Positions 40,180 to 48,330 of a stretch of 64,000 nucleotides of DNA are shown here, one piece after another; the stretch's first letter is position 1; each line of letters opens with the position of its first letter. A program made the position numbers and the translations under genes. The notes beneath the pieces were generated by a model, which was not told where the DNA came from, did not search any database, and saw only the letters and a list, made by a program, of their open reading frames with translations. The DNA comes from JBNKHG01 sp050290225 (GTDB taxonomy: Bacteria; Pseudomonadota; Gammaproteobacteria; Pseudomonadales; Cellvibrionaceae): assembly GCA_050290225.1 (NCBI GenBank), contig JBNKHG010000002.1, forward strand, positions 62,001-126,000, in the 5' to 3' direction.

Positions 40180-41316
40180 ATGTCCGATCTCTCCCCTACC
40201 CTTGAACTGGCCTGCGACCTGATCCGCCAACGCTCCGTAACCCCGGAAGATGCCGGCTGCCAGGAGATGATGATCACCCGCCTGGAAGCCATCGGCTTCA
40301 GCACTGAGCGTTTGCGGTTTGAGGATGTGGATAATTTCTGGGCCGTGCGCGGCGATGAAGGGCCGATTGTCGCTTTCGCCGGCCATACTGATGTGGTCCC
40401 CACAGGTCCGGAAACCCAGTGGCAATATCCGCCTTTCGAACCCACGCTGGTGGACGGCATGCTCTACGGTCGCGGTGCGGCCGACATGAAGGGCAGCCTT
40501 GCAGCCATGGTCACCGCCTGTGAACGCTTCGTGTCCGAACACCCCGACCACAAGGGCCGTATAGCTTTTTTGATTACCAGTGACGAGGAAGGCCCCGCGG
40601 TGAACGGCACAGTCAAGGTGGTGGAGTGGCTGCAGGCTAACAATACTCAAATTGACTGGTGCATTGTCGGCGAACCCTCCAGTACCGCCAATGTCGGTGA
40701 CGTTATCAAGAACGGTCGCCGCGGCTCCCTGGGCGCAGAACTGATCATCAAGGGAATACAGGGTCATGTGGCCTACCCGCATCTGGCCGACAACCCAATT
40801 CACAAACTGGCCCCGGCCCTGACCGAGTTGGCGGAGGAAACCTGGGACCAGGGCAACGATTTCTTCCCGGCCACCAGTTTCCAGGTATCCAATATCAACG
40901 GCGGTACCGGTGCCACCAATGTGATACCCGGTGAGGTAAAGCTGATATGTAACTTCCGATTTTCCACCGAGGTCACGGAAACCCAACTGCGCCAGCGCAC
41001 CGAGACCATTCTGGCCAGGCACGGCCTGAACTACCAGGTGGAGTGGACCCTGAACGGCCAGCCCTTTCTGACCGCGAATGGGGAACTGGTGGACGCCCTG
41101 GTGGCGGGTATTGCCGCGGAAACCGGCCGCGACACTGAACTATCCACCGCCGGCGGAACCTCCGACGGCCGCTTCATTGCACCGACCGGTTCCCAGGTGG
41201 TAGAGGTGGGGCCGGTGAATGCGACTATCCATAAAGTGGATGAGTGTGTCAGTGCCGAAGATCTGAACACCCTGAGTGCGATTTACCAGCGAGCACTCGA
41301 GCAGTTGCTTACCTGA
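40180..41316 (+). CDS. dapE: Succinyl-diaminopimelate desuccinylase
   Basis: 378 residues, M20 metallopeptidase family. Zinc ligands are recognisable: VAFAGHTDVVPTG (His, Asp near residue 68), GRGAADMKGSLAAMV (second Asp), TSDEEGPAVNG (catalytic Glu and ligand Glu), and late GGTSDGRFIAPTG with VGPVNATIHKVDECV (His). It yields L,L-diaminopimelate for lysine and peptidoglycan. It follows dapD after 152 bases, with its own possible promoter there. Confidence 0.96.
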   Translation: MSDLSPTLELACDLIRQRSVTPEDAGCQEMMITRLEAIGFSTERLRFEDVDNFWAVRGDEGPIVAFAGHTDVVPTGPETQWQYPPFEPTLVDGMLYGRGAADMKGSLAAMVTACERFVSEHPDHKGRIAFLITSDEEGPAVNGTVKVVEWLQANNTQIDWCIVGEPSSTANVGDVIKNGRRGSLGAELIIKGIQGHVAYPHLADNPIHKLAPALTELAEETWDQGNDFFPATSFQVSNINGGTGATNVIPGEVKLICNFRFSTEVTETQLRQRTETILARHGLNYQVEWTLNGQPFLTANGELVDALVAGIAAETGRDTELSTAGGTSDGRFIAPTGSQVVEVGPVNATIHKVDECVSAEDLNTLSAIYQRALEQLLT

Positions 41317-41392
41317 GTATCTCGCTGGCAGGCCGCCCAGGGTAATCGTTACAGTCACCTGAACCTACCCCTTTAGTATTAATTGCCACGTC

Positions 41393-41406
41393 TTGACCTG
41401 AGTCAA
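41393..41406. promoter_or_regulatory. Anr/FNR box at -41.5 of hemN
   Basis: TTGACCTGAGTCAA is a perfect dyad of the FNR/Anr type (TTGAC-N4-GTCAA). A -10-like TACACT (41429-41434) would start transcription near 41441, placing the box centre at -41.5, the standard class II activation position. hemN is known to be FNR/Anr-controlled in related bacteria, so this fits. Confidence 0.7.
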
Positions 41407-41476
41407 TCCGTTGGCAATGACGCTGATTTACACTGCCGGGAATTAACACTTCCCTCATTGCCAGTGGTAATAATCG

Positions 41477-42910
41477 ATGACCCATTTACCCAGTAATGCC
41501 CATATTCAATGGAATGACGACCTGATCCGACGCTATGACCTGGCGGGGCCCAGATATACGTCCTACCCGACGGCCCCCCAGTTCAGCGACGAATTCGAGG
41601 CGGCGGAGCTGGCGGCAGCGGTGGAGCGCAGCAACGCCAGCCAGCGGCCATTGTCGCTCTACTTCCACATTCCATTTTGCGATACCGTCTGTTACTACTG
41701 CGCCTGCAACAAGATTATTACTGCCGACAAGAAACGAGCCGTCCCTTACCTCAGACGCCTTTACCGGGAATTGGCCATGCAGGCGGAGCGATTCGATAGC
41801 AGCCGCCCTGTACAACAGCTCCATTGGGGTGGAGGTACTCCCACCTATATCAGCGACACGGAAAAGTGCGAGTTGATGGCGGAAACCCGCAAGCACTTTC
41901 GGTTGCTGGATGACGACAGCGGTGAATACTCCATTGAGGTTCACCCCGGCAGAATGACCGTTAACACCGTGTCCGTGTTGCGAGAGCTGGGTTTTAACCG
42001 TCTCAGTATGGGGATTCAGGATTTTGATCCCAAGGTGCAGAAAGCGGTCAATCGCTTTAACAGCGTCGATGAGGTGTCGGAGCTGGTAGCTGCGGCCAGG
42101 CGAGAGCGATTTCACTCCATCAGCATGGACCTGATCTACGGTCTGCCACACCAGTCCCTCACCACAATTGCCGCCACACTGGAGCAGGTGATCAATTTGT
42201 CACCGGACCGGTTGTCGCTGTTTAACTACGCCCACCTGCCGCATCTGTTCAAGGTTCAAAAGCAAATCGACGCCAGCGCCCTGCCAGAGCCACAGGAGAA
42301 ACTGCAGATGCTGCAGTACGCCATCCAGCGTCTGTGTGAGGCCGGTTATGTGTACATCGGTATGGACCACTTTGCCAAACCCGATGACGCACTCACTATT
42401 GCACAACAAAATGGCGAACTGCAGCGCAACTTCCAGGGCTATGCCACCCACGGCAACTGCGATTTGCTGGCTTTTGGTGTGTCCTCCATCAGCGCGATCG
42501 ACAATGTGTTTGTGCAGAACCACAAAACTATCGAGGACTACAACCACGCCATCGACTCAGGCGTGCTGCCCCTGAGCCGCGGTTTCAGTCTCAACAGTGA
42601 CGACCGATTGCGTCAACGGGTGATTAACCAGCTGATTTGCCACTTCAAGTTGAGCTACTCCGATATCGAGCAGGAATTCGGGATCAGCTTCCGGGATTAC
42701 TTCTCAAGCGAACTGGCCTCACTTGAAGGGATGGCCCGCGATGGTCTGCTCAACCTGAGCCCGGAGGGTATCCAGGTCGCCGATCAGGGGCGGTTGCTGA
42801 TTCGCCGTATCTGCATGGTATTCGACGCCTATCTTACCTCGGCCAACAGGCCTGCAGAGGATGAGCCGGCGGGAAATGGCGAACAGACCCGCTACTCGCG
42901 GATTATCTAA
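41477..42910 (+). CDS. hemN: Oxygen-independent coproporphyrinogen III oxidase
   Basis: 477 residues, radical SAM enzyme. The HemN-specific N-terminus (LAGPRYTSYPTAPQF) precedes the [4Fe-4S] motif CDTVCYYCACNK (C-x3-C-x2-C), followed by QLHWGGGTPTYI and RLSMGIQDFDPKVQKAVNR. The C-terminal HemN domain has FGISFRDYFSSEL. It converts coproporphyrinogen III to protoporphyrinogen IX without oxygen. An Anr/FNR box lies at -41.5 of a plausible promoter, so expression should rise when oxygen is low. Confidence 0.95.
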   Translation: MTHLPSNAHIQWNDDLIRRYDLAGPRYTSYPTAPQFSDEFEAAELAAAVERSNASQRPLSLYFHIPFCDTVCYYCACNKIITADKKRAVPYLRRLYRELAMQAERFDSSRPVQQLHWGGGTPTYISDTEKCELMAETRKHFRLLDDDSGEYSIEVHPGRMTVNTVSVLRELGFNRLSMGIQDFDPKVQKAVNRFNSVDEVSELVAAARRERFHSISMDLIYGLPHQSLTTIAATLEQVINLSPDRLSLFNYAHLPHLFKVQKQIDASALPEPQEKLQMLQYAIQRLCEAGYVYIGMDHFAKPDDALTIAQQNGELQRNFQGYATHGNCDLLAFGVSSISAIDNVFVQNHKTIEDYNHAIDSGVLPLSRGFSLNSDDRLRQRVINQLICHFKLSYSDIEQEFGISFRDYFSSELASLEGMARDGLLNLSPEGIQVADQGRLLIRRICMVFDAYLTSANRPAEDEPAGNGEQTRYSRII

Positions 42911-42913
42911 AAG

Positions 42914-42953
42914 CCCTAGGCGGCCAGGGACCGGCTAGGTAAACTAGGGGTTT
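42914..42953 (+). terminator. Competing hairpins between hemN and moaC
   Basis: CCCTAG (42914-42919) can pair with CTAGG at 42935-42939, with CGG/CCG inside, or with CTAGGGG (42944-42950), which is followed by TTTT. The second pairing is a weak intrinsic terminator; the first would prevent it. The gap of 71 bases before moaC is otherwise empty. It may be a simple terminator; the switch is speculative. Confidence 0.4.
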
Positions 42954-42981
42954 TGACGCCAACGCAAGTGATTCTACCGCA

Positions 42982-43458
42982 ATGAGCCAACTGACCCACC
43001 TGGATGCTGACGGCCGAGCCCATATGGTCGACGTCGGCGCCAAAGCCAGCACTGAACGCCAGGCCACGGCCTGCGCCACTGTCACCATGACTGCCGAGAC
43101 CCTGCAACTGATTGTCGAGGGCGGTCACAAGAAAGGTGACGTTTTCGCCGCCGCCCGTATTGCAGGCATCCAGGCCGCAAAGAAGTGCTCGGACCTGATT
43201 CCCCTCTGCCACCCGCTAATGCTTACCTCCATCAAGGTGGAACTGACCCCCGTCGAAGACCAAAATCAGGTTTATATCGAAGCCACCTGTAAACTCAACG
43301 GCCAGACCGGGGTGGAGATGGAGGCCCTGACGGCCGCTTCAGTGGCGGCCCTGACCATCTACGACATGTGCAAAGCCGTGGACAAAGGCATGGTGATCGG
43401 GAACGTCAAACTGCTGGAGAAACAGGGTGGCAAATCCGGCCACTGGCAGGCACGCTAG
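42982..43458 (+). CDS. moaC: Cyclic pyranopterin monophosphate synthase
   Basis: 158 residues. The MoaC motifs are DADGRAHMVDVGAKASTERQATA at the N-terminus (key DVG.K), GHKKGDVFAAARIAGIQAAKK, CSDLIPLCHPLMLT with the catalytic His region, and GVEMEALTAASVAALTIYDM with MCKAVDKGMVI. It makes cyclic pyranopterin for molybdenum cofactor from the MoaA product. moaD and moaE follow at once. moaA is not in the window. Confidence 0.96.
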   Translation: MSQLTHLDADGRAHMVDVGAKASTERQATACATVTMTAETLQLIVEGGHKKGDVFAAARIAGIQAAKKCSDLIPLCHPLMLTSIKVELTPVEDQNQVYIEATCKLNGQTGVEMEALTAASVAALTIYDMCKAVDKGMVIGNVKLLEKQGGKSGHWQAR

Positions 43459-43485
43459 CCGCCATTTACAACGATTTACGCGAGT

Positions 43486-43743
43486 ATGCCCATGATCAAA
43501 ATTCTCTATTTCGCCCGCTACCGGGACGCCCTGGACTGCGACGGGGAAGATTTGGAACTCAATGACGACGTTGCCACCGTGTCTGAACTACGTGACTACT
43601 TGTGTGCCCGCGGTAACCAGTGGCAAGCCACTATCGGCGACAGTCGCACTCTGGTAGCGGTTAACCAGGCCGTCAGCCAGTGGGACACCGCTATCGACGA
43701 TGGTGATGAGATCGCCTTCTTTCCCCCGGTAACAGGTGGTTGA
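43486..43743 (+). CDS. moaD: Molybdopterin synthase small subunit MoaD
   Basis: 85 residues, ubiquitin-like fold. Ends in the essential FFPPVTGG with the C-terminal Gly-Gly that becomes thiocarboxylated. Start is MPMIKILYFARYRDAL; a second ATG two codons later is possible. It donates sulfur to precursor Z in complex with MoaE. It begins 27 bases after moaC and ends five bases before the moaE ATG. Confidence 0.94.
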   Translation: MPMIKILYFARYRDALDCDGEDLELNDDVATVSELRDYLCARGNQWQATIGDSRTLVAVNQAVSQWDTAIDDGDEIAFFPPVTGG

Positions 43744-43747
43744 CTCA

Positions 43748-44218
43748 ATGAATGTCCATATCCAGGTCCAGGAAGCCGACTTCGACCTGGCCGCTGAGTA
43801 CGCGGCGTTGAGAGCACAAGCCCCGAAAATTGGTGCCATAGCAACCTTCACCGGGTTGGTTCGGGACTTCAATGACGGCGATACTCAGTCCATGGAACGG
43901 GTCAACAATCTCTTCCTGGAGCACTATCCCGGTATGACCGAAAAGGTATTGGCCGACATCGTCGAACAGGCCTGCTCGCGCTGGGCACTGAACGGCGTGC
44001 GCCTGATCCACAGGGTCGGTCCCCTTTACCCCGCCGACCAAATCGTATTTGTGGGCGTGAGCAGCACTCACCGGGGGGACGCTTTCGCCGCCTGCGAGTT
44101 TTTGATGGATTTCCTCAAGACGCGAGCCCCCTTCTGGAAGAAGGAGCAAACCCCGGCAGGTGATCGCTGGGTCGATGCCCGCGACAGTGACAGTCAGGCA
44201 GCCGAGCGCTGGGATTAA
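43748..44218 (+). CDS. moaE: Molybdopterin synthase catalytic subunit MoaE
   Basis: 156 residues from ATG 43748. Motifs: GAIATFTGLVRDFNDGD, LFLEHYPGMTEKVLADIV, VRLIHRVGPLYPADQIVFVG, the HRGDAFAACEFLMDFLKTRAPFWKKE region with catalytic Lys residues, and the C-terminal DRWVDARDSD. With MoaD it converts precursor Z to molybdopterin, needed for nitrate reductases such as those served by the nasA system. It converges on the hemerythrin gene. Confidence 0.95.
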   Translation: MNVHIQVQEADFDLAAEYAALRAQAPKIGAIATFTGLVRDFNDGDTQSMERVNNLFLEHYPGMTEKVLADIVEQACSRWALNGVRLIHRVGPLYPADQIVFVGVSSTHRGDAFAACEFLMDFLKTRAPFWKKEQTPAGDRWVDARDSDSQAAERWD

Positions 44219-44246
44219 CCTCTCGATTCAGCGCTGAGACACTACA

Positions 44247-44834
44247 CTAGGTCTGGGACTGGTTGTCGATGGGTTGAATTTCCTCTTCCATCTCGACGAT
44301 ATACCGGTAAAGATTCTGGTAGTCGTCCTGTAGCGGCTTGTCGAACAGGGGGTCGGCCATGGCGTCGAGGCTTGCTGCCACCTGCCCCCAATCCTCATCT
44401 GTCAGATATTGATCGATCAACGGGTAGATCAGATCGTTTTCCGTATCCAGGTGCTGCGACTGACGATCGATGAATTCTTGCGCCGCAGATCTCAACTCCT
44501 GGGCGGGCACCACACAATCGTTGGCCACTGCAAGAAATAACTGACTTACCCGCGGTGTCAGCTGCTCAAGCGACTCGTGTTCGGCCAGCAGTGACTCGAT
44601 TAACTCGCGCTCTGTGATTTCCTTGTCCAGCAAGCGGCGGAAAATCACGTCCTCCACCGGGTGGTGCCACTTCTCCGGGTAGACCTGGACATAATCCAGG
44701 GCATCCAGGATCACCGATAATTTGGCGGGCCGAGTGCTTTTGGGGCCATAGCAATTTATTTCCCGCTGCAGGCAATACAGCAGGCGCTGAAAATGATAGT
44801 GGTCCCTGTACAGCTGACGCTGAAGCGCATGCAT
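44247..44834 (-). CDS. Hemerythrin-domain protein
   Basis: 195 residues from ATG 44834, with GGGAGGAG about six bases upstream (an upstream in-frame start is possible). A four-helix bundle with the His/Glu pattern of a di-iron site: RDHYHFQRL, YPEKWHHPVEDVIFRRLL, LLAEHESLEQLT and RQSQHLDTENDLIYPLID. It probably binds O2 or NO, or acts as an iron sensor, in the cytoplasm. The C-terminal 40 residues are acidic. The neighbour hemN is oxygen-linked, but they are not in one operon. Confidence 0.85.
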   Translation of the reverse strand: MHALQRQLYRDHYHFQRLLYCLQREINCYGPKSTRPAKLSVILDALDYVQVYPEKWHHPVEDVIFRRLLDKEITERELIESLLAEHESLEQLTPRVSQLFLAVANDCVVPAQELRSAAQEFIDRQSQHLDTENDLIYPLIDQYLTDEDWGQVAASLDAMADPLFDKPLQDDYQNLYRYIVEMEEEIQPIDNQSQT

Positions 44835-44971
44835 AATCGCTCCTCCCACGAAAAACAGGCCATTATTAATTTAAGTATTAACACACTATGGGTAATTCGA
44901 AAGTATCACCATGACCCATATCAATGTGTGCATGGCTTGCATTTGGTGTCTGGCGCTATAGGATGACGGTC

Positions 44972-45229
44972 ATGAAATGGCTGACAGCACTGCGACTTCA
45001 CTACACCGCCCCACTGACAAAGTCCTTTAAACAGTTTCGCCTGGGGCTGGGGTTGTTCTTCCTGGGTCTGGTGCTGATCTACATCGCCCACCAACTCTGG
45101 CCCCCATCGTTGGCGCAGGAGAGCATTACCCTGGCCGGTTTAGTGCTGGTCGGCGTGGGATTTTTGCTGGCCATGTTGGCGCAGATGCGCATGGTGATCA
45201 GCCGTATACTGGTATTTTTCCTGAAATAG
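44972..45229 (+). CDS. Small two-helix membrane protein of unknown function
   Basis: 85 residues from ATG 44972, with AGGA about eight bases before it (in-frame starts also at 44963 and 44924). The N-terminal 20 residues are basic and amphipathic (MKWLTALRLHYTAPLTKSFK). Two transmembrane helices follow (LGLGLFFLGLVLIYIAHQL and LAGLVLVGVGFLLAMLAQM). No family is recognised; it resembles small inner-membrane proteins of unknown role. Flanked by a divergent hemerythrin gene and a convergent rsmJ. Confidence 0.55.
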   Translation: MKWLTALRLHYTAPLTKSFKQFRLGLGLFFLGLVLIYIAHQLWPPSLAQESITLAGLVLVGVGFLLAMLAQMRMVISRILVFFLK

Positions 45230-45287
45230 GTCCCGACGGGTTCAATACCGCCGCGGGCGGCTCAAACAAGCCCACCCAATCAGAGAC

Positions 45288-46136
45288 TCACTCTTCGGCA
45301 GCATGCAATTTATCGGGTAATTTTCGAAGCGTGTATATATCGAAGCGGCTTGATTTGCCCGGCAACTGGTAGCTGGGTGTGCGCCCACCCAAGCAGGGCG
45401 CCTTGCGTGGGCGTTTGACCACCACCCGGTAGCGCGCCCTCTCCAGGCTCTTTTCCAGTAACTGATCCGCATCCAGATCCCCTCCCACCAGCGTGTGAAA
45501 AGCCTTCATCGCTTTTTTTACATCGGCGGCCTTGCTCCTCTCCGGGAACATCGGATCCAGGTAAATCACCTCTGCCACCGAATCGTCCGAAAGAGTATCC
45601 AGGTATTCGATACTGTCGGCGCAGTGCAATGTCATCCGTTCAACAATTGCCAGCAACTCGGCATCCTCCTGGCGTCCATACGCCTCAGCCCGCGCCAGCC
45701 CGTCGGCGAGCAGTGCCTGCACCAACGGTGAGCGCTCCACCAGAGTCAATCGACACCTCAAACTGGCCAACACAAAGGCGTCCTGCCCCAGGCCCGCGGT
45801 CAAGTCCAGAACCCGGGGATAAATACCAGCCTTGAGTCCTACCGCCTTGGCGATCATTTGCCCCTTGCCGCCACCAAATCTGCGCCGGTGACTGGCGGCC
45901 CCTGACACAAAGTCCACCCGGATAGGTCCGGGAGCCTTCCTGCCCGTTTGCTGCAGGCTCACCCCCAAATGATCGAATACCAGGGCAAAGGCGGCCAATT
46001 GCGTATCCAGTGATTTAGGGTCCAGACCACACAGGCCCTCTATCCCCAAACGGTTTGCCAAACGCACGCCCGCCAATCGATGTTGTTCGTCGTTGACGAT
46101 AATCACCAGGGACTCCGCCCCATAGAGTTCTACCAT
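45288..46136 (-). CDS. rsmJ: 16S rRNA (guanine1516-N2)-methyltransferase RsmJ
   Basis: 282 residues. The N-terminal region includes GPIRVDFVSGAASHRRRFGGG with the conserved Arg stretch. The SAM-binding motif is VLDLTAGLGQDAFVLASLR, then LVERSPLVQALLADGL. The catalytic motif is IYLDPMFPERSKAADVKKAM (DPMFP), a variant of DPPY/NPPF. VVVKRPRKAPCLGG and PSYQLPGKSSRFDIY close it. These are characteristic of RsmJ (YhiQ), which methylates G1516 in 16S rRNA. It is a single gene. Confidence 0.93.
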   Translation of the reverse strand: MVELYGAESLVIIVNDEQHRLAGVRLANRLGIEGLCGLDPKSLDTQLAAFALVFDHLGVSLQQTGRKAPGPIRVDFVSGAASHRRRFGGGKGQMIAKAVGLKAGIYPRVLDLTAGLGQDAFVLASLRCRLTLVERSPLVQALLADGLARAEAYGRQEDAELLAIVERMTLHCADSIEYLDTLSDDSVAEVIYLDPMFPERSKAADVKKAMKAFHTLVGGDLDADQLLEKSLERARYRVVVKRPRKAPCLGGRTPSYQLPGKSSRFDIYTLRKLPDKLHAAEE

Positions 46137-46208
46137 AGCCTGGCCCTGCCCAACGATTGTCGATAAGGCGCGGAATTTTCCGAAAGCTCAGCCCTTATTT
46201 CAACAAGA

Positions 46209-46226
46209 ACTTCATCAAATTGTCAC
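46209..46226. promoter_or_regulatory. Possible Pho box upstream of the PstS-like/OmpA fusion gene
   Basis: ACTTCATCAAATTGTCAC has two TCA-centred half-sites 11 bp apart (TTCATCAAA, TGTCAC), the phasing of PhoB boxes. The second half matches the consensus well, the first poorly. It lies 123 bases before the gene at 46349. The 212-nt gap 46137-46348 shows no other element. Confidence 0.3.
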
Positions 46227-46348
46227 AAATAAGCCATACTCTTTATGCCTTAAACGAATCAAATTAGCGATAGAATTTACCCTGACAGCCGCTCCATTGC
46301 ACTTTCAACACTACAGACCAACAACACTACCGACCAATCGCGAACCCA

Positions 46349-47710
46349 ATGCAAAAAGTCCTGGCTTTTGTTGCCGCACTCCTCAGTTTGATAGCACTGC
46401 CTTCGAGTGCACTGGACAGCCCGCCGCCCACGTTTGGCGATGACGATACAGGCTTACTCTTTACACTGCATGGTTCCAACACGGTCGGCGCCAAACTTGC
46501 CCCCAATCTGGTCAGGGATTTTCTCAAGGCCAAAGGTGCCCATCAGATTCGGATTGATGCCCTACCCACTCCCAATGAATACCGCGTCAGCGGACTGACT
46601 TCAACGCAACATCCTGCCAACAAAGTATTTGTGAATATCGCTGCCCATGGCTCCAGCACCGGTTTTAGAGGCCTGATCCAGGGGGCGGCCGATATCGCCA
46701 TGGCCTCCAGACCCATTAAAAAACAGGAAATAGAGAGCCTGGTCGAACTGGGGGATATGCGAAGCTTTGCCGCGGAAAAAGTGATCGCTATCGATGGCCT
46801 GGCTGTGATTGTCCACCCCGACAATCCCGTTCAGGAACTGACCATTGAGCAGATTGCCCGTGTATTTTCAGGGGCTATTCGCAACTGGCAGCAACTGGGC
46901 GGGCACAACCAGACCATCCATCTCTACGCCCGCGACAACAATTCCGGCACCTGGGACACGTTCAAAAGTCTTGTTCTAAGGAAAAAATACAGGCTCGACA
47001 GCAGCGCCAAGCGATTTGAATCCAACGACCAGTTGTCCGCCTCTGTAATCAGTGATCTCCAGGGGATAGGCTTTGTCGGGTTGGCAAGTGTCTCCACGGC
47101 CAAGGCCCTGCGTATCGCCGACAAAAATACCCGCGCCCTGCTCCCAACCACCCTGGGCGTAGCCACCGAGGACTATCCGCTGTCGCGTCGGCTGTTTATG
47201 TACACCTCACCGCACCCCCAAAACCGGCACATTCAGGATTTTCTGGAGTTTGCCCAGAGCGATGCCGGTCAGACCCAAGTTGAACGGGTTGGCTACGTCT
47301 CCCAAAATCCGGTGAGCGTCCCCCCTGGTAACGCTCGCCAGGGCCCCTCGCCTTACTTGACTGCCACCGAAAACGCTTCGCGCCTGTCGGTCAATTTCCG
47401 GTTTCGCCAAGGCAACGCAGACCTGGACAACAAAGCCCAACAGGACATACTACGATTGGCAACATTGATGAAAAAATCGGAGTACGACGGCAAGACTGTA
47501 CTGCTGATTGGCTTTGGGGATGAAAAGCAGAACCCGGCACGGGCCAAAGTGTTATCGAAACTACGCGCCATTACTGTTAAATCGGCCCTGAAAAAACAGG
47601 GCATAATTTCAGCTCCGGTACAGGGATACGGCGCCTTCCTGCCGGTTGCCGATAATAGCTCGCCGAGTAAAATCAAAAATCGCCGGGTAGAAGTGTGGTT
47701 ACTCAACTAA
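46349..47710 (+). CDS. PstS-like substrate-binding domain fused to OmpA-type peptidoglycan-binding domain
   Basis: 453 residues. Signal peptide (MQKVLAFVAALLSLIALPSSA). Residues about 35-320 form a phosphate-binding PstS-like fold: LHGSNTVGAKLAPNLVRDFL (GSNTV), HGSSTGFRGLIQGAADIAMASRPIK (key GSSTGFRG, ADIAMASR), IVHPDNPVQELTIEQIARVF and RDNNSGTWDTFKSLVL. Residues about 345-453 are an OmpA-like domain (VNFRFRQGNADLDNKAQQDI, LIGFGDE, VQGYGAFLPVADN, NRRVEVWLL). The protein should bind an oxyanion in the periplasm while docked to peptidoglycan. No pst permease genes are adjacent; a possible Pho box lies upstream. Confidence 0.8.
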   Translation: MQKVLAFVAALLSLIALPSSALDSPPPTFGDDDTGLLFTLHGSNTVGAKLAPNLVRDFLKAKGAHQIRIDALPTPNEYRVSGLTSTQHPANKVFVNIAAHGSSTGFRGLIQGAADIAMASRPIKKQEIESLVELGDMRSFAAEKVIAIDGLAVIVHPDNPVQELTIEQIARVFSGAIRNWQQLGGHNQTIHLYARDNNSGTWDTFKSLVLRKKYRLDSSAKRFESNDQLSASVISDLQGIGFVGLASVSTAKALRIADKNTRALLPTTLGVATEDYPLSRRLFMYTSPHPQNRHIQDFLEFAQSDAGQTQVERVGYVSQNPVSVPPGNARQGPSPYLTATENASRLSVNFRFRQGNADLDNKAQQDILRLATLMKKSEYDGKTVLLIGFGDEKQNPARAKVLSKLRAITVKSALKKQGIISAPVQGYGAFLPVADNSSPSKIKNRRVEVWLLN

Positions 47711-47767
47711 CGACCGCGAGGCAAAACGCGACAGCGCGTTTCCGGGATTCGCAAAGGGATCAGGGGC

Positions 47768-48214
47768 TTATTCCTTCGCTACCGCGAGGTGTACCAAACG
47801 GTCCAGTTTTGCCACCAACTCTGCGGCCGTCTCAGCGACGATCAGATCCTCGCAGCGATAGGCCTGTAACTGTTGCTGTTCATTGCGCCGACTAAACACC
47901 AGATAATCCTGCCCCTTGCGCAGGGTTTGGGCACAATCGCTGTAATCGACCCGAATGGCCACACTGCTTTGGCCATTGCCCTTCCACTCCCGCAAAACCT
48001 TGACGCTATAGAGGGCGCTCTGCACCGCCAACATGCCGCGGGAAGTCAACGCCGGGTTGACCAGATTACCAATGCGATTGACCCTGACCAGGGACACCTG
48101 ATCCGCCTCGCCATACCGCTCAACCACGGTCGGACTGTCCGCCGCTGCGGCAGCCCCCAACAGCAAGCCCTGTAAAATCCAGGCCCCGAAGGTCAATACA
48201 TTTTTCGCTGACAT
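47768..48214 (-). CDS. Secreted protein of unknown function
   Basis: 148 residues from ATG 48214, where a signal peptide begins (MSAKNVLTFGAWILQGLLLGAAAAA). The ribosome-binding site is weak and the frame is open upstream. The mature part includes GEADQVSLVRVNRIGNLV, LYSVKVLREWKGNGQSSVAIRVD, CAQTLRKGQDYLVFSRR and YRCEDLIVAE, with two Cys (about residues 95 and 120) that could form a disulfide. The pattern resembles tissue-inhibitor-of-metalloprotease/netrin-like secreted domains of bacteria, but this is not certain. It lies downstream of the GldG-like gene. Confidence 0.6.
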   Translation of the reverse strand: MSAKNVLTFGAWILQGLLLGAAAAADSPTVVERYGEADQVSLVRVNRIGNLVNPALTSRGMLAVQSALYSVKVLREWKGNGQSSVAIRVDYSDCAQTLRKGQDYLVFSRRNEQQQLQAYRCEDLIVAETAAELVAKLDRLVHLAVAKE

Positions 48215-48330
48215 AGGAGATCGACTCTTGCTCCTGAATATAGGGTTCCGGATGTAAAAAGACCCACCACAAACCGGTGCAACAACGTATACACTGCACC
48301 GGAAAAAGTCCAGCAATCCGACACCTGCAC

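Noticed and set aside
42911..42981. Molybdenum cofactor riboswitch before moaC
   Set aside because: The gap is about 70 bases, too short for the known Moco aptamer, and the expected conserved core is not seen.
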